Below are positions 22,341-36,100 of a stretch of DNA of 64,000 nt, one piece after another. Every line of letters starts with the position of its first letter. Within the stretch, counting starts at the first letter, position 1. A program made the position numbers and the translations under genes. The notes below the pieces were generated by a model. The model saw only the letters and a list, made by a program, of their open reading frames with translations. It had not been told where the DNA came from and searched no databases. This DNA comes from Hermatobates lingyangjiaoensis (lineage: Eukaryota; Arthropoda; Insecta; Hemiptera; Hermatobatidae): positions 10,329,001-10,393,000 of the forward strand of contig JAPFBL010000068.1 in the NCBI GenBank assembly GCA_026182355.1. The letters run 5' to 3'.

Positions 22341-25300
22341 GGATTATGAAACACGTTATTATAAACTTAGGAAAAACAACCACCACTGTCTTCTCTTTGC
22401 TTATACAAACGAAAAATTCTCCTAAGATGTTATTTCTGTCCCAATAATGAATTGTGATCATTTCCAACTTGTCGACTATAGGATATATGCTGTACAGTGT
22501 AGATGAAGTAACCAGAATGTTATTTAAGAAACATTGAGAAGAGTGTTATTTGAGAAGCTTGTTAAGAAACATTTATCAGTTAAGTTTGGTGTTATTGCCA
22601 ATAAAGTATGTCTTAAGGAAGGACTGCTTCCAAAATTTTACAAATATATATATATTTCATTTTTTACTAAAATAGGTTATTGGGTATGTTAAGCCTTAAA
22701 TTTCTTTTAGATAACATGACGTATACAAAAAATTGTCCAAAACATTTGTGTAATAACTCCTAATTCTGTATAAACCATGTGACAAAAATTTAGAGTATCT
22801 TAGTCTAAATTTTATTATAAGTAAAAATAAAGTTCCACTTGTTATAATCAATTTGATTCCACTACGATACAGTCATGCTGTAGACGTATTATCAACCCTA
22901 TTGTAAAACTATCAAATCATTGTTCGTTTAAAGTGAGTTATCCTGTTTTGTTCCAAACTAAAAACTTTCTTATTTCGAGTTAATACTTATGTAATACATA
23001 GAAACTGTTATTCTTGAAATTAGTCTTTAAAGGAATAGTAAGATAAACTTTTAACGTTTTATACTACCGTATAAATATACCCTCCATACACAAGAAAATG
23101 CACACGGTGTGCACACATTGTGACACTTTACAATATAAAATAACATTTTCTCTTTTTATTCGGGAAGAGGTTTGGCCAGTGATTTTCCCTTCCAGTGCAT
23201 GAGGAATCACACCTACCTTATTATCTTGTCGCATGGGTTTCACGGGTTATTATGCATTAGGTAAGAATTTCAAAATTGCTATTGAAGTTTGTTTAAAAAA
23301 AAAAATAAAATTGGTTTAAAGCCTTGTATGCATCAAAAATAAACAGCAATATACAAAGACAACAATTAATTCTACAGTGCTTACAAAAAGCATGGATCAA
23401 CATACTGTAAGGTCAATGGATTTAATTGTCCCTAAAAAGATCCATCAACAAGTATTTTTTTAATTTATTAAACATCTTCTTAACTAAAATTGCATGGAAA
23501 TTCATATGTTTCTAAACTTTGTATTTATTTCCATCTTTACTATAACTGAAATGTTGTAATCATAAACAATATATATTTTGACAAGTTTGACGAATTTACA
23601 TATTTTTGAGACAACATAATGCGTGACTGATATTTTTGCGGGTAGGTATGTATGTACGAAATGATTTTCAGTAGATACTATCAGACGCCAGCGTTTTACC
23701 GAAAATAATACAATTTCACTTCTTGAATGTTGTAGTTAGGAAAAAAAACACTAGTGTAAGTAGCATATTTTAAATATAGAAGTATGCGAGGGGTATTTTA
23801 TATCAAAAATGAACTTTACTTTTCCACTGAACTTAATGATAATGGTGAGTCCAAATCTCCTGCTTAATATCTTTAAAATACTAAAATCATAGGTACAAAT
23901 ATCATTAATTAGGATGAAAGAAACGGCTATGAAAACACTTATCTAAAATTATTAACTTTCAATGCGCTTTCTTACCAGACCGGATATTTCTATTTTATTA
24001 AAAAAAATATATATTTGTATTATACATCTAAGTGCATAATATATCCTATCTGACAAACTGAAATGTTATTTTTAAAAAGAAGTTTACTTCTCAAGTATTA
24101 AATCTGTTCATAAGGCAATTTTAACATAAAAATGTCAAGTTGGTTGAACGAATATTGGTATGTGTGTAAAAATTATTAGACTTATAAATATAGTAAAATG
24201 ATTACTACTGTGACAAAGAAATGACATATAACGTGTGCTCACCTATCGTCCAGATCCTTATCTGGATTACTTAAATAAAAAGCTGCATAAATAACTACAG
24301 TCAAATATAGTAATCATAGTATTATTGGTAATTTAAAATAAAAATAAAAAAACAACAGTACAAAAGAAAAATTGAATGGGCAAAAGAATTTATTCCTAAT
24401 TTCTATAAATGTTTTTATACAAACAATTTATGATTGATATATTAAAAGGAAACAGTTTTCTGATTGGATATCGAACCCTGTATGTCTCAACAAGATGAAA
24501 CTTCGTCACCAAATGGAACAAGTGATCAAGTTTGAAGAAATGTTGTTAACGAATCAAATAAATTAATTTAAACTCTATATAAATGTCGATTGAAGAATTT
24601 TAATTTATTTTTAATACATTTCAAGCAGAGATTTAAAATATGAACAGGTACTAGGAAAAAAATGATATAACCGTTCCTGCTTTATTCTACACTACATAAA
24701 GACCATATTTGTCTACAAATGTTGCTTTTAGAATAATTGCTACAGTCTGCTACCTGCTGTAGTTGAATTCGGGGTCTCAGAAGTGGAATTTTATCTGTTT
24801 TTTTTTAAGAAACTTTATAGTTCCAGGAAGAACACGATTTATGGTGATGACGTCTCAAGAAGGGGGTATAATAACAATTCATATATTTCTGATTTTAATA
24901 AAGGTTTCCTCATGAGGAAATGATGAAGGAAAGAAACTTTTGGCAACTCAGTGAACAACAGTCTTCTGTTGACGTTCTAATGTGGAAACAGTGTCTGTTG
25001 GTATTGTCATTTGGTTTCCCTATCATACCTTAAGAAAAGTAGATATTTACACTTATCACTGAAATACTTTTCAAGAATTTATAGAGAGTTATATCATCTT
25101 GATGATGGAAACTTAATATTAGAGGATAAGTGTAGAAAATATAGGAAAAATGAAGAGTTGGTTTAGGGTTCTGGAGAGAAGAGTGGACAAGGGTGTGGTA
25201 GCAGTGTGGCAGTGAGCCTATGTCCCACAGTTTAATGCCATATTTGCAGACATGCTCGGCTTCCTTTTCCGAGGAAGTAGTCAGTCGACGTAACACCTCT

Positions 25301-28300
25301 TACCTCGTTGTATTAACTTCACTCGTCACTAGGATAATTGGCGTCATTAGGTGCAAACCGCCAGTCTACCCCTCGTGGTTTATTTTCCCCTCCTCGGTGG
25401 CTATTTCTGTTGGAGAAATCCTATTTTCCACTAATTTCTTAAAACCAACACCTTTTTTTTTGTTTGACTTTGTTGACAACCAAAAGAAAATCTACATTTT
25501 ATTAAAGGAGTTTTTATTCCAGAGTTATGAGACAGACAAGTTTGGTTTACCATACCATTTCACCTTTGAAAACTTTAGCTGTAAGAATTAACAGCATTGA
25601 GAATCTTTGAATGAAAAAAATGTACTATCAACAAACTATACCAGCTCAAACTTTACTATCAACAGCCTATGTGAATATACAAAGGAATAGATTCCTTATT
25701 CCTAATTAAAATTTATCAGAGGAGAATGAGAATAACTTCGATGTTGAAAAGCTAGTCATGTGTATTTGCAAAATAATTCCAATTTAATTAAATTTATTCT
25801 CTAAACTAGGCATATTATACAAGTAAATTTAAACTAAATCATCTACAAATAATAATAATAATAAGGCTATCAATCATTGACATGATTGGTCAACACAGAT
25901 TTGCAGAAATTTATTATAAAAAAAAACGAAAGAAAAAAGAGTAAATAGAAACTCGAATAAGATAATATTATTGTTGGTACCAAATAAATTCTTAGTAAAA
26001 TTATAAGAAAAATAACAGGTTTATATGAATGTAGTTAGGTGAATCAATACAAAGTGAAATACTGAGTGCTGATGTAAGGTTCCGTACAGCCTGTCTGGCA
26101 TTTCCTCCGTGCTCACCATTTCTGTTTTAACCCAGGAACATTCATTTCTATCACCATTCTTCTCGTTTACTACTTACATGGTCCTAATATCTTTTACTAA
26201 TCCTCAAAAAGGTTTCTTGTATAATATACCACTAAACAACCTAACTTTATATTTATAAACCTTTCTATACTTGATCATTGAGCCCAGATCTTTTATATCA
26301 TCAACCCCTAGTAATGGTTAACTAGAAGCTGTCTACCACCCACCCCAAAATGAATTTTATAAAAAATTCCATGCAATTTACCCTCCGGTTTAGCGGATTT
26401 CTTCATAAGCCTTACCAAGTGAGTAGCAACATGTTCTTTAAGGGATACTTTTTTGCTACTATTGAAACCAAGTTGTCACTGGTATGTTCTGTTCGTTGGT
26501 GCACAACACAAGTCCATATTCTAGAATACCATGGAAGTTGGAATAAAGACTCATTTGAAAGATTAATGTTGACCATCCAGACCTTAATCAAGTACACCAT
26601 TCTGTCAACGTCTTGTTGGAAATGTCTTAGAGGCGTATGACCGGCATGAGATTGTTCAAGTGTTCCTTTAAAACGATTATGTCACACAACTATCAAAACA
26701 CTCAATTCTGATTTGTAAATACACCCAAAAATATTCATTACATAAATCAATGTGATATAAAATATAAGAAATTATATCTTGACCATGAGATGTAAGAAAT
26801 CTTTAAAGTGGCAATAATTGAAATAATTTTTAGACATATCTTTGAGTAATTTATATCGAATGAGCTTTATAATTTTTGCTTTACTTTTATGACACTGTAA
26901 GTGATGAACTGTATGTTATTCCCTGAATATAAAATGCGTTATTCTCTCAATCGAGAGTGAACATTATGAACAATTTAAATTTTATATTAATTTAGCCTGT
27001 TAGGTATTAAATGGAAAGATGAGGCAGTTTTTTGTCCAAGGGGCAATACTACTTTTTGCTTTGTACTGTGGAACCTAGTACTCCTCCCTCTGGGCAGCTA
27101 ATAGTTCATTATGCTTACAAAACGGGGGAGCTACAGCCTTACCTGATTCTTAATCAACGAATGAAAATAAATCAAACTTAAGTGCTGATATATAGAAAAC
27201 ATATACTCATATGAAGAGATGTTATGTAAACAACAGTTTGTATTAAAACCACTACGGCAGCATATGAATTAATTTACAGATCTATATTACACAATGGGTC
27301 AGAAACTCATGTTATAAACAAGGAATAAAAAAACTGAAGTTAAACAATTAAAGGCAGCAGCTCATAAAGGTCATACTCTGGTACGAGGGATACATCTACC
27401 CAAGTCTGTGAAGAAGTTTACTGGTCATTCGGTACTAAAGTAAGGGATTAAGTGTATCTCAGTGCTCAATTTTTAACCATATTTTAGTGAATTTATCCCA
27501 TTCTGATTTTTATAAATTTGGTGATAATAATAGATATACTTTTATAATTTCACGATATATTGCAATGGAATATAATTTTTAATTAATTTAGGTGATGGGA
27601 AAGAAAAAGACGAATATTGTTTCAATACGGATCCGGGCTTTCTGGAAACTTATCATGCAGTAATGGTTATAATGATATATCTAGAGGTAATATGTCAAGT
27701 TTTAAAGAGAAATAATCTATTGTTATCAAAAGGATGATAATTAATGAAAAAATTAGTTTTGGAAAGTATTTTCCAATGCACAATGATGCACAAGGATTGA
27801 AATGGAATCGTTAAGTTAAGATTCGGCCTGGACTGAACTGCTTTGAATCACTGCTTATGTGTTTAGATGTATTCGTGACTTGAAAGTAGCTATGTAAAAC
27901 ATAAGGATAAGAGGTTGACTGCTGAAAAACTTAAAACTGCAAGAGGGTTCTTCATAGAGAAAAAACTGTGCACTTTGAAGAAGAGGTAGTTAATATCATA
28001 AAGGGGCAGGACTTTTCAAAATCATGTAGATTATCGATCTTGAATGCGTTTTTGCGTGAAAGAGAGATTTTGAATGCGGGAGAGAAACCTCAAAATACCC
28101 AAATATAGAAATTAAAAAAAAATATTATTTTACAATTTAGAAGTAAACTCACAAACTTGTAAAAAGATATCATCACAATTTATTGCACATTGGGTCGCTT
28201 TAGTTATAAAATTTGTAATAAGTTTATTCCATTACCCTTGAAAACCAAGAGAGATTCCTTTCTTCGAGTCAATCAGGAGAAAGATTTATTCTGATAGTAG

Positions 28301-29990
28301 TCAGTCATAGGGAGTCAGTCATATTAATCAGTATGTGACTCCACTCTAGTCCATTTTCTGTATCCATCATACTATATAATTAATCCAGACGTGATTGACT
28401 GAAATATTTATTGAACAAAATATATGCCTGCTTGCACAATAATGTTTGAATCAAATGTCCCAGCGAATTGCAAAAGAGGAAGAAAAAGGAGTCATTGATA
28501 ATATGCAAACAAAATATTTTATAAATTAAATACAGTGCAATAAAATATACTTTATAAACTTATTTGAAAAGGAAGGTAGTTAAAAAAAGAAGTTTTTTGA
28601 AAAAAAAACATTTCTGTTTAGTTTTAATTTCTAAATAGTTATTATTTAGCTCTCCTAGTCATAAGAGGCTTTATTATATTAATTGTATTGAATTTGATAT
28701 GGATTATTTGTTAAAAGTTATTTGATTTCTAAAGTTATTTTGTTAAAAGAAATTTGATAATAAGACTTATTTGTGCAAGAGCAATTCATAAAGGGCTTAC
28801 TAGCCCATACATAGAACGGTATTTTATTCTTTCTCAGTCTGCATACTTCGAAAAAATTTAAAGATGTGTGAAATCTTTGAAAACTGTTACAGATTTTACC
28901 TTTAACTTTGACCGCTAATAGTTGTTGTTTAGCTCTTTATCAGCTCATGTAGAGGTAGTGGTAAGTTTGTGACCTTTATCGTTTTACCCACTAATCCTTT
29001 GATCTCAAACCCTTAACACCATCTACTTTTGCAAAGGATATGCAAAAGGATAGCATATACCCCTTTTAATCCCTACTGCAAAATGTGACTTTACCAAAGG
29101 AAGTTTGGCTAAAGGTGGCAACTAATCCAACGAATGCTTCAAATCTTCTCGAAACAGTGGGGGTATTTATCTTAGTTTAAATAGAAAATGAGGCAACACA
29201 TCTTAGCGCCAGGCACACTAACGAAAAACGTATTTCACATAAATATTGGAAAATGACTCTGAAATACATTCTAGCTATGTATAAAAATTCTTAGTGCAAA
29301 AATAATATTCATTAGTTTTAATAAGAGCCTTGAGTTATAAGTTTTATTTTCTTCTGTTACACATCCTTTAGATGTAGTCTAACCTTACAGCTTGTCTAGG
29401 CCACATATCGATAAATGATAGTTGAAAAACAGTAGGATAAATTGTAACCGTCATAAAGTTTATTAACTTTTTACTTTTATATGATTAAAAAAAATAGTAA
29501 AGAGTAAATAAGATCTATTGGGCTTTTAATATAGTTATTGAAACATTGATGCAAGAATATTTAGAATAAGTAGTGACTTTACAGATTTCAGATAGGTCCT
29601 TAGATGTTTAATCGGGTGTTTTATGGTTACAGTGTATTAGTTAATATTAGTCATAATTTCATCAATGTTTTCATCGTACTATTAGTCTTGTAGGTGGATT
29701 CATAGCGTCATTTCTTTTAACAATTAACGAAATTGGCTATCACATCAGTACTTTGTACGAGTAAATAAAACCTTCAGAGCCATCGAAGACTTGTATTTCC
29801 TACCATCATAAAGTGCCTCATTAATGGATTGAATAATAATGGGAAGTGTATCGGAGAGAAGTTTTAAAAAGAAAAACTTATGGGTGATTGAAAGGAGTCA
29901 ATGACGAGAGGGTGTTAAGAGAGTAATGTCCTGCCTCATTGCTTCCGCCGCGAGGGAAATCCGTCAATCTAAAGATTAATTACTTGTGGA
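22341..29990. other. Long intergenic region, nothing recognised
   Basis: AT-rich, with scattered short frames. The largest, 25220-25591 (+, 123 codons) and 26350-26640 (+, 96 codons), have ordinary amino-acid composition but no recognised motif, no flanking splice pattern I trust, and no repeat boundary. Confidence 0.45.
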
Positions 29991-30083
29991 GACTGACAGG
30001 AGTAGAGTCGTGGGAAGGTGGGAGTGTGGCCTGAGGATGGGTAGGAAGTGATAAGGACGAGAGCCGTGTAGTGGGGAAGCCTC

Positions 30084-30089
30084 TATAAG
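30084..30089 (+). promoter_or_regulatory. TATA box of the secreted-protein gene
   Basis: TATAAG sits in a locally GC-richer 130-bp stretch, about 50 bases upstream of the ATG at 30137. It predicts a start near 30112-30116 and a very short 5' leader (CACTAACC...CACCTACCAGC). Arthropod cuticle and secreted-protein genes commonly have this layout. Confidence 0.65.
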
Positions 30090-30111
30090 AAGCTCTCTGC
30101 CCACCTCCCAC

Positions 30112-33100
30112 TAACCCACTCTCTTCACCTACCAGCATGGATTTCGTCTTCATTCTGGTAACTCTATTCAAACTATTTTTTGTCTTTTATTTCGTTCTAA
30201 ATATGGAGTGCAATGATGTGGCAAAATAAATTCAACTTTCAAAACTTATTTTAGTGAAAAGCGTTCAGTACTTTGCAAGTTCAAAGTATTTTAAAGTACA
30301 AGACATCAACTTTTAACGACTACGCTAATTGTGCCCAAATGTCTTTATACATAACTAAATAATTAATTTGATATGATACTACAGCCATGTTTAAATTTAT
30401 TTTATATTATACTTGATCCCTCATTAATAGTGTATTCTAAAGATGTTAATGGATGTAATGCCTTCTGGTGGAGCATGTTGTTCTATAACAATAAAAAAAA
30501 TAGTGTATTCTATTTATTATATTATTTCTATTAGCTGTACATTAGTATATAAACCTGTGATATCTACATAAAAAAATAAATATGGTAAAGTGAAATTGAT
30601 CAAACTTAACAGTTCATAAAACAAATGCATACATTTTTGTTTTAAGGCAAAAACTTCAACCATAAATTTTGAGAGAGTAAATTATACTCTCTCATACTGT
30701 ATTAAATATAGTATATTCTACTAGAAATAATGACTAAATCTTTAAATTTCAACTGATCTATCAATAATTTTGTGCAGCTTCTGCTTGAAAGTAAAATCAT
30801 TGATCACTTTTAAATTTACACACCTCGACTTGGACGTTCTACCAGTATTTCAGATACTCCTGCTTTTTATTTTTTGTATTATTCTGTACAATTTTTTATT
30901 AGTTTTCTAAATTGCAGCTGGATTATGACTTGATTACATTGAGAAATGTAAAGATGATTGATTGATTTCATGAAGGCGATTTAGGCATGTAATATAGCAT
31001 GGGAACTAGACATACATGAACGAAACTCAAAAACTTAAGCGTAAGAGTGGCCCTTTAATATGATATTTTATTACAAATATTAAATCAAAATTGATTAATA
31101 TATCATTTCAAGTTTTTTAAAAAAGTTCCAGTGATAATCTTACACAAAGGGTTTAAAGAATGAATAAGTTAAATTTTTAATGTCTTCATTCATATACCAG
31201 AAGCCTAATGTAAATGAAGTTTTGTGAATTCACAAAATATTTAAGTTATTTTTCAGACGCAGAAATCTATAATATATTCAACAAATAGGTATATAAACTC
31301 ATCTTTAGTTAGCCTGATTTATTGAATTAGTACTTTTATGTTATTTGTTTCAAATTTGATACAATAAGGGTCATGTTAACTTGTAAATTAAAGGATAGCA
31401 ATCGATTTAGAGGCTGTGATGACCGCGAAAGAACTATTTTATAGTGAATCCCTTATAGAGTTAATTGGCAAAGTAGTGGATAAGCTAATATGGAATAATA
31501 AAAAAGTAAAGTTTCCGTTGATACTTGATCATGTAGATACTGAAGTCACGAGTAGCTTTATTCATCCAGAGGATAGTAGGAGGGTTGTGGTGAAGAAAGG
31601 GTTTGCTGCGACAAACAATTCCTTTCTTTGTGCTAACCGACTCTGTGAGGTATTCATGAGAATTGGGGCTGCAGAGGACTCAGGTGTCATGTGATGGTAC
31701 TGGGCCCTTTCAAAATTAGCCTTACCAGGCTCACAGCTATCTCTTGTCAAAAATCCAATTCCATGTTGTCCCTATTAAGTATTTTAGTTTAGGTAAATAC
31801 CTGTTTTAGAAGACTGCCGCTTAACTTCATGCCAACTTCCTAACATAGAATGTATTCCCACCTTAGAATATATATGAATCATGGTGTTCTCACAATTCTA
31901 AAAGTAAATTGAATATACATGGACATATGCTTCAGATATCCTTTTCTATGTTTTATTTGTATTATATAATAGTTTGTTTCGTTTTGTTTTGTTTTTATTT
32001 TTTTTTTTTGTGTAATCATATCGGTTACTTGGACATCAGAACTATATACCACAATAAACAGAGAACTAATTTGTTATAAAACAGTAGCAACAATAAGAAA
32101 AAAACCAGTTTGAATTTTTGCTATACATTTAATGCTATGCAAAAACAATTATTCGAGTATATCTAACAATGTGATAAATATTTATAAAAAAAGCATTTTA
32201 AAAAAATTTAACATACATACTGAGGTAAAATGGATAAACAAACAGAAGTCTCCACACAAATGAAGTTTTATTCAACGCGTTTCGAACACTTTGTGTTCAT
32301 CATCAGGAAGACACTATAATACAAATTATATCTAATCAGTTAAAAAATTAGAGTGAAGTAATAAAATTCAATTAAAAGAATTCAAGACATACCCAAGGAT
32401 GTGGGGCTGACGGTTGGTCCAGTGAAAACAACAAGTAGGAAATGACGGACGTCAGCACCACATCCTTGGGTATGTCTTGAATTCTCTTAATTGAATTTTA
32501 TTATTTCACTCTAATTTTGTAACTGATTAGTTATAATTTGTATTATAGTGTCTTCCTGATGATGAATACAAAGTGTTCGAAACGCGTCGAATACAACTTC
32601 ATTTGTGTGTAGACTTCAGTTTGTTTATCCATTTTACCTCAGAATGAGTAAATACCACACAATTACGGATTGCACAACTAATGATTTAACACACATACTC
32701 TAAGAGTCATACATATAAAATCAACGTTCTAATAAATGATTTATTCAATAAAAGAGATTACAGAAGAAGTCGTCTCGTACTTTGCCGTTGCTTTTAATTG
32801 TGGTCTTTATGCTGTGAACTCCTCCTGACCCCAGCCACCATAAAGAGTCTATTACTGCTTTGATTTTGATTGTACTCCTTGGTCCATGTGATTGCTTTTT
32901 TTATTATTTAACGGATTATAGCTTGTGAAAAGTTATTTTGCTAAACTTTCTTAATACTTTAATTTATGTCTTATTAATGATCTAGTTCATATTTATTTTT
33001 GTTAAAAGCTTCTATAGATTTGTGCTCCTATATTAAAAGCTAATAATATCAAACAGTGATCACTCCCTTTCTGTAGCAGGAGGAATCGGTAGGGAAAAAA

Positions 33101-36100
33101 TTAAAATAAAGTAAATAGTTTTATAAACTAACAGTAAACCAATGCAACTTTAAATAATGGAAAATATAGGTGTGATACCTTTCTCTCTCTCTCGCTCAGG
33201 TGCCAGGTGTCCCTCTCCCTCTTTCTCTTTCCTCTTTCTTAGTATTGAATGGGAAAGGAAATTGAGAGGTATTTTAAAGGGCATAACAGTTAAAGAAAGA
33301 GTACAAAGGGCCGGACAAGTCAGTGTAAACAGAGGATTTCAGGAAGAAATAAATAAAACAATATCAGCTAGCTGATGTTAACAGTGGTGGAGAAGCTACT
33401 GCTCCCGTTAATAATGAGTTTAATTTGAAATAACCATCATATGACTGTAAAGACGATGCTCTTAGAAATAACGGAAACTTTGCAACCAATGCCTGCTTAG
33501 AGCATATGCGTATTTATACTCTCTGTTTACAATTTAATTCCAACTAAAGTCAAATTCAATGTGAAAGAAAATTATTTGTTTACTGACTTTTTCCTCACAA
33601 TCAACCTGCAAGTTGTGTAACACACATTTTTTTTTCATATCAGTCTACTTTGTAGTATTGTACTTAACAGTTAATACTTCATGACTTAATTCAGTGTTTA
33701 TTAGTAGATGAAACAGTAGTATTAGTATAGTCGTAAGATAAGTAGTCACTATTTTAATTAAAGTAAATATGTAATGTTTTATAGCAAAAACAAATTATCT
33801 CATTCTCTTAAACATTGTAGTTTGCATTGCTATTATTTCTAATAAAATAATCGTATAACCAATGTAAAGTTTTTTATCTGGCTATAAACATCATAAGGAA
33901 ATTAATATTCTTGTAGAAAGGTAACATTGAATAAGAGAGGATTTAAATATGTGACATCCACTGACATCAACTACTACAGGAGAACTCTTGTTCATGCCTA
34001 CAAGAGTGGGAATACCATGCAATTCTTGTAAATTTATGTGGGGTATTTATTTAAAACAGGTACTCATCTTGTAGGAACACTGGCCCAGGGAAAGGGGCAT
34101 TACTTGGATCCCAAACAGAACAACAAAATGAATTTTAAATAATAAGTTTTTAATCTTCATGAAAGTGCTTAAATAATTTTTTTTGGACCAGCTTTCAAAT
34201 GCTTTTTCAAAATAAGTATATTTAATTTTAGAAGTAGTTAATACAACTGTAACATTTTATTTTTGAGAGAGTTGAAAACTTGATACGTCTCGATCATTAG
34301 TACATTTATAAATTCCTACTGTATTTGTTGAACGTAAAGTTTTAAAGATTCTGTTTCAATTAATAATGGCTTGGAAGTGATAAAGCATTACTTTACATAG
34401 GAAAACATTTTTCAAAAATATTTACACAACTTAAAAGTCAGATATCATTAGCAGAATACACCATATTACCCTGAGCATTGAAGATAACACGATGTATTTT
34501 TAATTAATGGAATCCTATAAGAATGTATATCCTAATAAATATATGCGTTCGGTACAAAGTTTATATAAAGTTTTTAACACAATTACACGTTTTAAGTGAA
34601 ATTGGTTTCAGGACTCTGTCTACCCAGGCGTTTGAAGGTATGTGTGTGTCTGGGTGTGCGTAAACAATAGATCGCAGTCACTGTAGCCCAGAGGCGGGCA
34701 GCAAGCTCGACGCTAACATTCAACTTCCTTAATGGGTCTTCATCTGCTGAAAAATTAGTGTTTGGCGATTTGGCCAAAACTTGTCTACATTATGGTGATC
34801 AAACACAGTGCCTTTTTGGTTGATATGCTGATATTTACTATACATGGATCAGTAATTGTTTGCTACCTCAGGGTTAGTGGTTTAGATAACTGTTCCGGAA
34901 GAGAAAAAGCTAATTTTTATATGGCTGCGTTTTTGATGAATAATAATTAATATTAACTAAATGCAGTAAATATAGAGTGTAAATATTAAATTTGAACTGA
35001 ATTGATTAACCTGATGGAGAGGCATTGAAGTGTTTTGGTCTTTCTAATAATAGCCTTGCAAAGAAACCCCAAGTATTTTTCTGTCAGCGCTCCTGTTGAG
35101 AAATGAAGAGGGATCTGTTTTATTCATAAAATATGAATCATGTTGTGTCTACTTGTCAAATTAATTCATTTTAGTGAAAGTAATAATAGTCACAGTTATT
35201 AATGCCACTGATTACAGTTCATTTATTTTTTCAATAGACAATTTCTAGTTAGTGTTACAGGTAAGAATGTATATATTTTTTCTAAGGATTTTGATACATA
35301 GATATCTAAGTATTATATAATATCCTAAATAAAATTGCTTGATGTTTAGCACCAGATTTGTGTAAATAATATTGCTAACAACCTCTATGTAAATAACTAT
35401 ATAATCATTTCATTTAGAAGCAGAATAATTTGTTATAAAGAGCATATAACAATTTTTTTGTGTTTTTTAAGTTAGACTTACTGGTACATAGTTATTTTCG
35501 GACTAATAAAATCAGAAACAACATTTAAAGAAAATGTCACGTGCTTTTTTTTTTTTGATTTTTCAAATAACGGAATTTAAAGTGACAATACTTAGCTCAA
35601 AAGATTTATTATTATTATTACTATGATTCATTGAGGGTGTTACAGCAGCGGGTCGTAAGAACTATTGTACTTCCCCCTCTTCTATACTCTAGTACCCCAG
35701 TTAGCTTCAGAACCTCCAAGAAGCTCAGAACTTTTGCTGAGTCCAAAGGTAAAAGTTCTTCTATAGTTTTGTTGTGTGTCCCAAAGCACCTGCCTCTGAG
35801 TAGCAAAGTGGCTTGACATTCAGCCACCAGGTGCAACGGTGTTTCTTCCTGTTCTTTGCAGAATCTGCAGAAACCATCATTGATAATCCCCCATTCTTCG
35901 CATATGGCCATTAATCATGCAGTGACTCGTTAGAAATCCGGTTAAAATCGTTAGATTATTCCTCCTTCTTTTTGTACAATACAAGATTGGCCTATTCTCA
36001 AACTTATTGAGAAGTAAAAGATTCATTTAATTCTTCCCTCCATTTTATCATGGAGCTGAATATGATTATATTTAAAAAAAATCGGTGATGTGAGTCATTG

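Noticed and set aside
24460..24500. tRNA B-box-like GGGTTCGATATCC on the minus strand
   Set aside because: No A box at a fitting distance, no cloverleaf and no terminator, so neither a tRNA nor a supported SINE.
25220..25591. 123-codon open frame as a gene
   Set aside because: No homology recognised, no promoter or splice context. Left as unassigned.
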